Shown piece by piece: positions 1 to 7,391 of a stretch of 8,448 nt of DNA. The position numbers were made by a program, and so were the translations under genes. The notes under the pieces were generated by a model. That model made no database searches. It saw only the letters and a list, made by a program, of their open reading frames with translations, and had not been told where the DNA came from. Origin of the DNA: AM-1111 sp046302135 (GTDB taxonomy: Bacteria > Bacteroidota > Bacteroidia > B-17B0 > Aurantibacillaceae); NCBI GenBank assembly GCA_046302135.1, contig JBKCIQ010000039.1, forward strand, positions 1 through 8,448. The letters are read 5' to 3'. The stretch's first letter is position 1, and each line of letters begins with the position of its first letter.

Positions 1-513
1 GCACCCACTACAAGTCAAACGATTTGTATTAATAACCCCATCACAAATATTACTTACGCTACCACAGGCGCAACAGGAGCCAGTTTTACCGGACTCCCAT
101 CAGGACTTTCAGGTAGTTGGGCTTCAAATATTGTAACCATAAGTGGCACACCATTGAGCAGTGGAACCTTTAATTATAATGTATCATTAACCGGAGGTTG
201 TACTGGTGGTAGTAATACCACTAATGGGACTGTTACCGTTAATTCAAATAATTTTATAAGCCTAACCTCATCATTCGGAAGTAACAATCAAACTTCATGC
301 GTAAACGCAACTATTAACCCGATTACTTATTCTATAACTGGTGCAACAGGAGCAACATTCAGTGGGCTTCCAATCGGCGTTACAGGTAGTTATTCCTCAA
401 ATACCGCGAGTATTAATGGTTCTCCGAATGTAGCAGGTGCGTATGTTTACACCGTTACTAGCACCGGCGGTTGCGGTAGCACAATTGCCACCGGAACAAT
501 TAATGTCAATCCT
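1..513 (+). repeat. Two Ig/hyalin-like repeats (A family), period 273 bp
   Basis: Two diverged copies of an Ig-like module of about 91 residues. Both contain a GATGA-S/T-F-T/S-G-LP core followed by G-S-W/Y-x-S-N and a GG-C motif near the end. The GATGA codons start at 67 and 340, exactly 273 bp apart. The first copy may be truncated by the window edge, and more copies probably lie upstream. Modules of this kind act as spacers or stalks in Bacteroidota surface proteins. Confidence 0.75.
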
Positions 514-3500
514 AGTCCCCCTGTAAATGTTGTCGTAAGCACACTTAACTCAGGCTTGATAGGATGGTATCCATTTAGCGGCAATGCAAATGATTTTAGC
601 GGAAATAATTTTAACGGAACTGTTTCAGGAGCATCACTCACAACCGACAGATTTGGTAATACAAACAAAGCATATTCATTTTCCGGCTTACCAGGAAATC
701 AAATTTCCATCGCTCACAATTCAAGTTTAAATTCATATCCACTCACAGTATCTGCATGGTACAAAAGTGGAACTTCTTTCGACGGAGGAGATATTTTCTC
801 AAAGTATTTAAATGCAAGTTGGAATGGATGGGAATGTGCGCTATCCGGAACTGGTGAATTGGTTCCTCACTATCTAATAAATAATACACCTTGTAACGGA
901 ATCATTCAAGGTTACACCGGATGTGGAAATACGTCGGGATTTAATTACCCTGGACCAACGAATGATGGGAGCTGGCATCATGTTGTTTTTAGAGTTGATG
1001 GCACAGGTGGAGTATTATATGTTGACGGGCAACAGGTTGGACAACACCCCTGGATTGGGTCACCAACACCGGTTACAACTACAGCTCCACTTTTAATTGG
1101 TCCTGAATTTGAAGGATCGATTGATGATATTGGAATTTGGAATAGAGCCTTGACAACAGATGAAATTGGATATCTATACAACACAGGATCTGCCTCAATT
1201 TGTAATGGTAGTTCGATTTCAATATCGGGGAGTGGAGCAAACAACTACTCCTGGAACACGGGAGCAAATACGCAAAGTATTAGTGTTAATCCAACATCAA
1301 ATACTACCTACACTGTTACCGGCACTACTGCAACAGGGTGCTCTTCTACCAATACATTCACAGTTAACGTACTTCCTTTGATCATTCCATCAGTTAGTGT
1401 TACACCTAGTGCAACTACAATTTGTCTGGGTGATAGTATAAACTTTACAGCTTCACCAACTAATGGCGGAACCACTCCAACTTATCAATGGAAGATTAAC
1501 GGCGTGAACGTTGCAGGAGCAACAGGAAGTTCATTTTCAAGTACTACTTTAAATAATAATGACGTTGTAACTGTTCAGCTAAATTCAAATGCTACGCCTT
1601 GCTTGAGTGGAAATCCAACAACCTCCTCTCCGGTAACTATTGCTGTGAATCAACCTGCAGTGCCATCTGTTTCCATTTCATCAAGTGCACCGCTTGTTTG
1701 CCAGGGTTCTCAAGTCACTTTCACTGCTACCCCAACTACAGGAACTGTAACACCAACTTACACTTGGTTGCTAAATGGTAGCACAATTTCCGGTGCTACA
1801 TCTTCTACGTATTCAACAAATACACTCAATTCCGGTGATTCTATTTCTGTTTTGATAAATTTAAATCAGGGATGTTTTACTTCATACGCTAGTAGCTCCA
1901 ATCCAATAGCTACTACAATTAGCAGTGGATTAAACGCTTCAATTAGCGGAACCAATAACATCTGTTATGGACTCTCAAATGGATTTATTGACGCTACCAC
2001 TTCGGGGGGAGTTGCACCCTATACCTATCAATGGAGTAACGGAGCAACCACCGAAGACCAATCGGGGTTAACTGCAGGAACTTATTCTGTTACGATTACT
2101 GACGCAGCAGGTTGTGTTTTTAATTCAAACTTCTTGATTTACCAGCCGCCGAGCCCACTCAGCATTAGCAATAATGCTACTAATATATCGTGCTTCGGAT
2201 TTAATAACGGATCCATTGACATCACCGTTGCAGGAGGATATGGACAATATATGTATTTCTGGAGCAACGGATCTAACATTGAGGACCAAACGCAACTTTC
2301 TGCAGGCACCTACTCTGTAACCATCGAGGATTACAATGGCTGTACAATCACAAATAATGCAATTATAATTGAACCACAGCCAATAAGTACTTCATTCAAC
2401 GTTATAACAACGCCTTGTGTCAACGATAGTACAGGAGCAATTGATTTAACCGTAACAGGAGGGACCGCACCATATAGTTACTCGTGGAGTAACGGAATTA
2501 TAGTTGAGGATCCAAACGGAATGGTCCCCGGAAATTATCAAGTTACAATTACTGATATAAATGAATGTATTGATACCAGCCAGATAATTTTACCATCATC
2601 GCTTGCTACAAGCATTACATCACAAAATACTCCATCGCAAACCGTTTGTCAAAATGGAAATTTTTCTCCAATAGATATAATTGCAAACGGTGGAACATTG
2701 AGTTATCAATGGTATAGTAACACATTTCCAACTTTTACGGGTGCGGTCGCCATATCAGGTGCAAATTCATCAAATTACATTCCTGATGCTTCCGTAGCTG
2801 GCACAAATTATTATTTCTGTTTGGTAACCGGCGGTTGCGGTAGCGATACCAGTTTACCTTCAGGACCATTTATAGTTAATCCGTTACTGAGTCCGTCTGT
2901 TAGTATTATTGCTTCATCTGATAGTATTTGTAGTGGAAATACGGTAGTGTTTACCGCAACTCCTACAAATGGAGGAAGCAATCCTTCCTACCAATGGCAA
3001 ATAAACGGTAGCAATGCTGGTGGGAATAGTGATAGCTTAATAACCACGGGATTAAATAATGGAGATGTTATTAATCTAATTATGACTTCAAGTGAAAATT
3101 GTATAACGAATTCTTCAGCCGCATCAAACAACATAACGATGAACGTTAGTAGTTTAACCGCAATTGCAAGTGAAAATCTTTTGGCACAAACTATCTGTTT
3201 AAATGACACTTTGCTTCCGTTGAGCATTAATGCGGTAGGTTCTAATCTAACTTATCAGTGGTTTGCTAACTCTAGTCCCACCTACTCAGGAGCAACCAGC
3301 ATTTCAGGTGGAACAAACTCTAACTACCAGAGTGCCTCTTCCAACCCGGGAACTTTATATTATTATTGCGTGGTATCCGGAGTTTGTGGTATTGACACAA
3401 GTTCCATTTCAGGTGCTCAGATCATAAATAATTTAAATCAGCCTACGGTCAACATTACTGCCTCTGACTCGGTAATTTGTTCAGGAACTACAATTTCTTT

Positions 3501-5547
3501 TAGTTCAAATGTTATTAATGGGGGAAGTAATCCAAACTATCAATGGACACTTAATGGAACTATCATCAGCGGAGCAACAAACCCAACTTTTTCAGATTCA
3601 AATTTCAGTAACTCTGATTTGGTTGAATTAATTGTTAATCCCGGAGCAGGTGCATGTTTAATTGGAGGTTCCGTTAATTCCAATATTATTACCATAAATG
3701 TTACATCAACCCCTACACTAGCAATATCTAACACCGGACCCTATTGCGAAGGATCAACAATAGCATTAAACAGCTCAAGTAATGGTGTTGTTTCTTGGGT
3801 TGGACCAAATGGTTTCTCTTCAACTTTATCAAATCCAAGCCTACCCAACTCTGTTCTGGCTATGTCTGGTATTTATGTTGCAACTGCAACTTCAGGGACT
3901 TGTACTGTTTCAGATTCAAATACAGTAATTGTTAACCTAAGTCCTATTTCTAATGCAGGGAATAATCAAATGTTAACTTGTCAAAATAATTCGGTAACAT
4001 TGAGTGGTTCATCAGCTCAATATCCATCTGGTTCAATTTTTTGTTCTGTAACTACAACTGTAATTGATGTCATCAATCCTATAACCGGTAAAACCTGGAT
4101 GGACAGAAATTTGGGAGCATCACAAGTTGCCACAAGCAGTACAGACAATCTAGCTTATGGAGATTTATATCAATGGGGTAGAAGATCCGACGGTCACCAG
4201 TGCAGAAACTCATCAACAACTAACACATTAAGCAGCTCTGATCAACCGGCGAACAGTGATTTCATTCTTTCTCCAAATGCACCGAATGATTGGAGAAGTC
4301 CGCAAAATTCAAATTTATGGCAAGGAGCTAATGGAATAAACAATCCATGTCCAAGTGGTTACAGAATTCCTACTGAATCAGAATTCGATTTAGAAAGATT
4401 AAGTTGGTCTAACCAGAATAATATTGGTGCATATTCGTCAAATTTAAAACTTGTATCATCTGGAAGTAGAGAGCATAACAATGGAATTATTTTTAATGTT
4501 AATACATGGGGCGATTATCATACCAGTACAATTAGCGGTACAGATATTAGAAGAATGGTATTCAGCAATTCTTCTGCATTTGCTCTAACAAGTAACAGGG
4601 CTGCAGGTGCAGCCATCAGGTGCATAAAGGATTTTAATCAGGCATTTGGAACTTTCAATTGGACGGGTCCGGGTATAATTTCCGGAGTAAATACATCTAA
4701 CCCTGTTGTAAATCAAGTTGGAGTTTACACATTAACAGTAACTGACCCCGCAACTAATTGTACAAGCAATGATACAGTTTTAGTTACCGGAAATTTAACC
4801 ACGCCAACTTTAACATCTGACACCAATCAAAGTTTAACCTGCACTATCAACTCTGTAACTCTAAATAGTTTCTCTTTGGACACAGGTATTGTTTACAATT
4901 GGACACCAGGAGGAAGCACTCCGAATTCGCCATCAACAACAGTTACAGCTCCCGGGAATTACACAATAACTGTTACATACACTGCTACAGGTTGTTCTAC
5001 AAGTTCTCTAGTTGTAGTTAACGCAGTAGGAAGTTTTCCGGATGTAAACGCAGGAAATGACCAAGCATTGGATTGCTCTACTTCAACAGTAACGCTAAGC
5101 GGTAGTACCACAACACCAAATACAACGGTTTCATGGAATCCTGCGGGCTCAAATCAATTTTCTTTAAATACTGATGTAAATGCCCCAGGTATCTATATTT
5201 TAACCGTTACGGACACTACCAACAATTGCTCAAGTTCAGACACTGCACAAGTAGTTTTTAATGGTGGAGCTTGCGATGAACTAGAATTCTATAATGGAAT
5301 TACCCCGAATGGTGATGGTAAAAATGACATTTTCTTTATTACTAACATTGAGAATTTCCCAATTAATAGTTTTGCTGTATTTAATCGCTATGGTGCAAAA
5401 TTATGGGAGGCACAAAACTACAATAATACTAATGTAGTCTTTAAAGGTATTGATATTGACGGTAATGAACTACCTCCGGGAACATATTACTATGTGTTGG
5501 AATACCAAGGAAAAACAGCCAAAGGATGGCTTGAACTTTTAAGATAA
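1..5547 (+). CDS. Giant modular T9SS-secreted surface adhesin (LamG, SprB, Ig-like and FISUMP domains), 5' end missing
   Basis: The reading frame is open from base 1, so the start and signal peptide lie upstream; 1848 residues are visible. The TTG at 154 is only an internal Leu codon, because homologous repeat sequence continues before it. Domains, numbered from base 1: Ig/hyalin-like repeats (about 1-171), LamG (181-396), Ig-like (397-459), two B repeats (463-642), three SprB repeats (645-868), a D-B composite present twice (869-1234), Ig-like (1238-1314), three E-type Ig repeats (1316-1756) with a FISUMP domain inside the first (about 1341-1548), and a type B T9SS C-terminal domain (1759-1848). 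Composition is rich in Ser, Thr, Asn and Gly with paired cysteines per repeat, as in extracellular Bacteroidota adhesins. The family expectation is export through the outer membrane by T9SS and surface attachment or release. The ligand is unknown; LamG suggests carbohydrate or protein binding. A double stop (TAATAA) ends the gene. A role in gliding (SprB-like) is possible but not shown. Confidence 0.93.
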   Translation, partial: APTTSQTICINNPITNITYATTGATGASFTGLPSGLSGSWASNIVTISGTPLSSGTFNYNVSLTGGCTGGSNTTNGTVTVNSNNFISLTSSFGSNNQTSCVNATINPITYSITGATGATFSGLPIGVTGSYSSNTASINGSPNVAGAYVYTVTSTGGCGSTIATGTINVNPSPPVNVVVSTLNSGLIGWYPFSGNANDFSGNNFNGTVSGASLTTDRFGNTNKAYSFSGLPGNQISIAHNSSLNSYPLTVSAWYKSGTSFDGGDIFSKYLNASWNGWECALSGTGELVPHYLINNTPCNGIIQGYTGCGNTSGFNYPGPTNDGSWHHVVFRVDGTGGVLYVDGQQVGQHPWIGSPTPVTTTAPLLIGPEFEGSIDDIGIWNRALTTDEIGYLYNTGSASICNGSSISISGSGANNYSWNTGANTQSISVNPTSNTTYTVTGTTATGCSSTNTFTVNVLPLIIPSVSVTPSATTICLGDSINFTASPTNGGTTPTYQWKINGVNVAGATGSSFSSTTLNNNDVVTVQLNSNATPCLSGNPTTSSPVTIAVNQPAVPSVSISSSAPLVCQGSQVTFTATPTTGTVTPTYTWLLNGSTISGATSSTYSTNTLNSGDSISVLINLNQGCFTSYASSSNPIATTISSGLNASISGTNNICYGLSNGFIDATTSGGVAPYTYQWSNGATTEDQSGLTAGTYSVTITDAAGCVFNSNFLIYQPPSPLSISNNATNISCFGFNNGSIDITVAGGYGQYMYFWSNGSNIEDQTQLSAGTYSVTIEDYNGCTITNNAIIIEPQPISTSFNVITTPCVNDSTGAIDLTVTGGTAPYSYSWSNGIIVEDPNGMVPGNYQVTITDINECIDTSQIILPSSLATSITSQNTPSQTVCQNGNFSPIDIIANGGTLSYQWYSNTFPTFTGAVAISGANSSNYIPDASVAGTNYYFCLVTGGCGSDTSLPSGPFIVNPLLSPSVSIIASSDSICSGNTVVFTATPTNGGSNPSYQWQINGSNAGGNSDSLITTGLNNGDVINLIMTSSENCITNSSAASNNITMNVSSLTAIASENLLAQTICLNDTLLPLSINAVGSNLTYQWFANSSPTYSGATSISGGTNSNYQSASSNPGTLYYYCVVSGVCGIDTSSISGAQIINNLNQPTVNITASDSVICSGTTISFSSNVINGGSNPNYQWTLNGTIISGATNPTFSDSNFSNSDLVELIVNPGAGACLIGGSVNSNIITINVTSTPTLAISNTGPYCEGSTIALNSSSNGVVSWVGPNGFSSTLSNPSLPNSVLAMSGIYVATATSGTCTVSDSNTVIVNLSPISNAGNNQMLTCQNNSVTLSGSSAQYPSGSIFCSVTTTVIDVINPITGKTWMDRNLGASQVATSSTDNLAYGDLYQWGRRSDGHQCRNSSTTNTLSSSDQPANSDFILSPNAPNDWRSPQNSNLWQGANGINNPCPSGYRIPTESEFDLERLSWSNQNNIGAYSSNLKLVSSGSREHNNGIIFNVNTWGDYHTSTISGTDIRRMVFSNSSAFALTSNRAAGAAIRCIKDFNQAFGTFNWTGPGIISGVNTSNPVVNQVGVYTLTVTDPATNCTSNDTVLVTGNLTTPTLTSDTNQSLTCTINSVTLNSFSLDTGIVYNWTPGGSTPNSPSTTVTAPGNYTITVTYTATGCSTSSLVVVNAVGSFPDVNAGNDQALDCSTSTVTLSGSTTTPNTTVSWNPAGSNQFSLNTDVNAPGIYILTVTDTTNNCSSSDTAQVVFNGGACDELEFYNGITPNGDGKNDIFFITNIENFPINSFAVFNRYGAKLWEAQNYNNTNVVFKGIDIDGNELPPGTYYYVLEYQGKTAKGWLELLR
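541..1188 (+). other. LamG / concanavalin A-like domain of the adhesin
   Basis: About 216 residues with the usual Bacteroidota LamG landmarks: GLIGWYPFSGNANDFSGN at the start, then AYSFSG, LTVSAWYKS, a W-H-H-V-V-F strand, GVLYVDGQQVG, and the closing FEGSIDDIGIWNRALTTDEI. The fold is a beta-sandwich that in characterised relatives binds glycans or proteins, often through calcium. It shares this landmark order with the separate secreted protein encoded at 7392-8117. Confidence 0.88.
1189..1377 (+). other. Ig-like module after LamG
   Basis: About 63 residues with the pattern ICNGSSISISGSGANNYSW, then NTGANTQSISV, T-T-Y-T-V-T-G and GCSSTNTFTV. This is the common Bacteroidota Ig-like spacer with a Cys near each end. 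It links the LamG domain to the B repeats. Confidence 0.65.
1387..1926 (+). repeat. B-type Ig-like repeats 1 and 2, period 276 bp
   Basis: Two tandem modules of about 92 residues: PSVS, then a Cys, then FTA-S/T-PT, PTY-x-W, an NG motif, a G-A-T segment, LN-N/S-G/N-D and a second Cys. Equivalent PSVS codons lie at 1387 and 1663, 276 bp apart. Two further copies of the same family occur within the D-B composite at about 2884-3153 and 3433-3702. Confidence 0.75.
1933..2604 (+). repeat. Three tandem SprB repeats
   Basis: Three tandem modules match the SprB repeat family seen in gliding adhesins. Each has a first Cys (codons at 1963, 2191 and 2416), an N/S-G-x-ID segment, a GG-x-x-x-Y-x-Y/F-x-WSNG core, an ED-x-x-G/Q segment, G-T/N-Y-x-V-T-I-x-D and a second Cys. 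Cys-to-Cys spacing is 228 and 225 bp (76 and 75 residues). The third copy is the most diverged, with VEDPNGMVPGNYQVTI in place of the EDQ-x-x-L-x-AGTYSVTI pattern. Confidence 0.9.
2605..3702 (+). repeat. Duplicated D-B composite repeat, 549-bp period
   Basis: Two consecutive units (about 2605-3153 and 3154-3702), each made of a D module (QT-V/I-C, L-S/T-YQW, GA-x-x-ISG, a YY-x-C strand, CG-x-DTS) followed by a B-type module (ICSG, NGGSNP-x-YQW, G). Three anchor pairs all differ by exactly 549 bp: Cys codons 2647 and 3196, S/T-YQW at 2701 and 3250, and the YQW Tyr codons at 2989 and 3538. The two-domain block was therefore probably duplicated as a unit and then diverged by substitution with length kept. 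Confidence 0.8.
3712..3942 (+). other. Ig-like module of the GPNGF type
   Basis: About 77 residues: YCEGSTIALNSSS, then SWVGPNGFSST, SNPSLPN, a G-I-Y-V-A-T strand and a Cys followed by SDSNTVIV. This GPNGF Ig/PKD-like spacer is widespread in Bacteroidota T9SS substrates. It sits between the D-B composite and the E repeats. Confidence 0.65.
3946..5268 (+). repeat. Three E-type Ig repeats, the first split by a FISUMP domain
   Basis: Modules with D/N-x-Q-x-L-x-C, a VTL strand, a W-T/N-P or WTGPG segment, a G-x-Y-x-x-TVT strand and a late Cys followed by S-x-D/S. First-Cys codons are at 3979, 4840 and 5074. Copies 2 and 3 are 234 bp apart (78 residues). Copies 1 and 2 are 861 bp apart; removing the 624-bp FISUMP segment leaves 237 bp (79 residues), so copy 1 is a complete repeat interrupted by another domain. 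Confidence 0.75.
4021..4644 (+). other. FISUMP domain (Fibrobacter succinogenes major paralogous domain) inserted in an Ig repeat
   Basis: About 208 residues carry the family hallmarks in order: GKTWMDRNLGA, YGDLYQWGRRSDGHQ, the CPSGYRIPTESEFD motif and a closing AIRCIKD. The family occurs in secreted proteins of Fibrobacter and Bacteroidota; its biochemical role is not established. The domain begins after the VTLSGSSAQ strand of an Ig repeat and ends just before its FNWTGPG strand. Boundaries are approximate to within a few codons. Confidence 0.88.
5275..5544 (+). other. T9SS type B C-terminal sorting domain (gliding motility-associated CTD)
   Basis: The last 90 residues match the CHU_C / gliding-motility-associated C-terminal family: F-Y-N-G-I-TPNGDGKND near the start, F-x-V-FNRYGAKLWE in the middle, then YNN, F-K-G and the ending LPPGTYYYVLEY followed by KGWLELLR. 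In this family the domain directs passage through the outer membrane by T9SS. Type B domains generally need a PorP/SprF-like partner; none is visible within this window. Confidence 0.93.
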
Positions 5548-5555
5548 TAAGTTCA
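5532..5555. terminator. Weak inverted repeat spanning both convergent stop codons
   Basis: TGAACTT (5532-5538) and AAGTTCA (5549-5555) are perfect 7-bp inverted arms around a 10-nt loop. The loop and right arm hold the adhesin stop (5545-5547), and the right arm contains the stop of the opposing gene (5553-5555). Being symmetric, the hairpin could stop transcription in both directions, but no good T-tract follows on either strand and the stem is AT-rich. Confidence 0.25.
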
Positions 5556-7292
5556 GAATGAGTTTACTATTCCGAAATGTATTTTACCTGAACGAATATC
5601 GAATCCATTATTGAACTGATTACCCAAGGCATAGGTTAGCGAAAAAATCCCGGCTTTAGTTTCAAAATTGATGCCTGCCCCTATCCCAACCGGTAAGTCA
5701 TTCACATAGGATGATGTTTCTTTTTTTTCGTACCAACACAAATCAGAAAATAAAAAAAGAGATGAATTTTTTTCAAATAGAAATCTGTATTCAACAGTTC
5801 CAATCGCATAACTACTTGAGAAAATACTTTCCTCGTCAAAACCCCTTAGAGTTTTCAACCCTCCTATCCTGAACATTTCGTTTATGAATAATTTATCGCT
5901 GTAAACAGTTGCTGATTGCAAACCAATTTTTATTGCGGAACGCTGCATGATCGGGATGAATGAAGAAAAATCGAGATCAAATTGATATTGAACCGCACTT
6001 AATTTAAGTGTAGAATAAAAACTTACATCAATGTTGGGGTTTCTTTTTATTGAACGCGAGCCTGCGGTTGTATTCACTGAAACCGACAAACCCTTTCTTG
6101 GATTCAATTTATAATCAAAATTTTCATAAAAAAAACCAATACCATATGCACGAGTAGTTATATCGGCAAGTTCAAGAATATCCTGCGTATTAACATAAAC
6201 CGATTTACTTAAAACAAAAGCATTTCTTTGTTTATACAGGGCCTTTAAATAGTTTAAACCAGAGAAAAAATAATTAACACCAATATTATTATTCAGATCA
6301 AGAAATGTTGAATCCCGTTTGTATAGTTTGAATTGATGTTCTACGCCAAAGGGAGAATTAAAAATAAATGGATAAACTATTTTGGTTTTTAAATCCTGAG
6401 TTTCACTTTGAAGTCTTCTCCAGTTTAGTTCCATTGTTTCCCCTGACTTAAAAACTGTATTAACCAATTTGATTTTTAGGTCTCCGGTAAAAACAGTTTT
6501 TGAACCATTTGAAGGTAAAAGACCCACTATACCATCAAATTGAGAGGCGTTTCTTTTATCTGCGAAAATTATAAGACGATTATACCTATCTGTTAACCTG
6601 ACAGAGACAGGCTTTGTCTCATTTACAAACGGCAATAACCTAAGCCTGGAAGAAACTTTATTTATTACAGCTTCATCATAATTACATCCGGATCTTAGGT
6701 TAAGGTATCTATAGAGAAAATTTTTGGATATATTAAGATCACCGAAAACAATTACACTATCAATAATAACCTTTCGGTTTTTTTCAACTTTGATTTTTGC
6801 ACTAATACTTGTTTCTGAAATAAGAACACTGTCAAGACTTACTTCGGCAAAAGGATAACCATTATTTTCATAATGGCGCAAAATGTTATACATCAGTTTT
6901 GTGACTTCTTTTGGGTTAAATATCTTACCGGAAAGTAATTTTTCTGATAGTGCAGATGCCGCTATTGCTTCTTCATCAAGATTACCTGAAACTAATTTTG
7001 CCCAAGTAAACTTTTCCCCAATAAAAATAAAAATTTTTATCTCCGAATTTACTGTGTCCTTTATGATAGAATCAGTGTTTGACAATAGAAAACCGTTTGA
7101 ACGAAAATCAGCAACGATATCTTTAGCGTATTTATTTGCCTCGCTCCAATTTTTTGCTGATAACGGGTATTTTTTTTTTAACTGTTCACTGGATTTATCG
7201 GCTAAAAAATAACTTACTTTAAATTGAGAAAATAAAAAAAAGGGAAACAAGATGAATATATAAATAATGAATCTTACCGACTTAATAATCAT
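5553..7292 (-). CDS. Omp85-superfamily outer-membrane protein, TamA/BamA-like (POTRA plus beta-barrel)
   Basis: 579 residues, about the length of a TamA protein and shorter than a typical BamA. Residues 1-22 form a signal peptide (basic start, hydrophobic run, FLFS-Q end). Residues about 30-245 contain two to three POTRA-like units; the clearest is 174-245, with VIIDSVIVFGDLNISKNFL, then a helix RLRLLPFV and a closing strand. Residues about 250-579 form the beta-barrel: NPRKG (397-401), the conserved L6 motif GGLKTLRGFDEE with RGF at 483-485, YRFLFE after it, and a C-terminal Phe typical of barrel assembly signals. The family inserts or translocates proteins or lipids at the outer membrane; the substrate here is unknown. 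The ATG at 7290-7292 directly precedes the signal peptide. The gene converges with the adhesin gene (5-bp gap) and diverges from the 7392 gene, so it is probably transcribed alone. It could also be a phylum-specific Omp85 paralogue rather than true TamA. Confidence 0.87.
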   Translation of the reverse strand: MIIKSVRFIIYIFILFPFFLFSQFKVSYFLADKSSEQLKKKYPLSAKNWSEANKYAKDIVADFRSNGFLLSNTDSIIKDTVNSEIKIFIFIGEKFTWAKLVSGNLDEEAIAASALSEKLLSGKIFNPKEVTKLMYNILRHYENNGYPFAEVSLDSVLISETSISAKIKVEKNRKVIIDSVIVFGDLNISKNFLYRYLNLRSGCNYDEAVINKVSSRLRLLPFVNETKPVSVRLTDRYNRLIIFADKRNASQFDGIVGLLPSNGSKTVFTGDLKIKLVNTVFKSGETMELNWRRLQSETQDLKTKIVYPFIFNSPFGVEHQFKLYKRDSTFLDLNNNIGVNYFFSGLNYLKALYKQRNAFVLSKSVYVNTQDILELADITTRAYGIGFFYENFDYKLNPRKGLSVSVNTTAGSRSIKRNPNIDVSFYSTLKLSAVQYQFDLDFSSFIPIMQRSAIKIGLQSATVYSDKLFINEMFRIGGLKTLRGFDEESIFSSSYAIGTVEYRFLFEKNSSLFLFSDLCWYEKKETSSYVNDLPVGIGAGINFETKAGIFSLTYALGNQFNNGFDIRSGKIHFGIVNSF

Positions 7293-7391
7293 ATCTTATT
7301 TGAATAAAACACAGGAATTGAAATAATGAATTTTAACACATTGATTTTTTAACACAACGATTATTGAATTAAATTAGTATAAAATACGAGT
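7293..7391. promoter_or_regulatory. Divergent AT-rich intergenic spacer with a 10-bp direct repeat
   Basis: These 99 bp separate two divergent genes, so both promoters should lie here. I see no good TAnnTTTG (-7) element on either strand and no Shine-Dalgarno in front of either ATG. A perfect direct repeat TTTTAACACA occurs at 7331-7340 and 7347-7356, 16 bp apart start to start. It could be a regulator site or chance in AT-rich DNA. A TATAAAAT run at about 7378-7385 lies close to the 7392 start. Confidence 0.35.

Noticed and set aside
154..156. TTG as a possible start codon for the large protein
   Set aside because: The frame is open from base 1 and encodes recognisable Ig-repeat sequence before this codon; no signal peptide follows it.
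447..1267. Minus-strand reading frames of 62-88 codons
   Set aside because: They are antisense to the clear Ig-like and LamG coding sequence of the adhesin, and long open antisense frames are expected from its Ser/Thr/Asn-rich codons.
1160..1781. Short plus-strand frames overlapping the adhesin in another frame
   Set aside because: They overlap the well-supported LamG and B-repeat coding frame and show no protein features of their own.
2988..3734. Minus-strand frames of 79 and 64 codons
   Set aside because: They are antisense to the D-B composite repeats, and their similarity to each other would only reflect the repeat on the sense strand.
1..5268. CRISPR-like or nucleotide tandem array
   Set aside because: The repeats are long protein domains diverged at DNA level and stay in one reading frame; there are no short identical repeats with unique spacers.
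6883..7212. Plus-strand reading frame of 109 codons
   Set aside because: It lies entirely antisense to the POTRA-encoding part of the Omp85 gene and has no recognisable domain, so it is a shadow frame.
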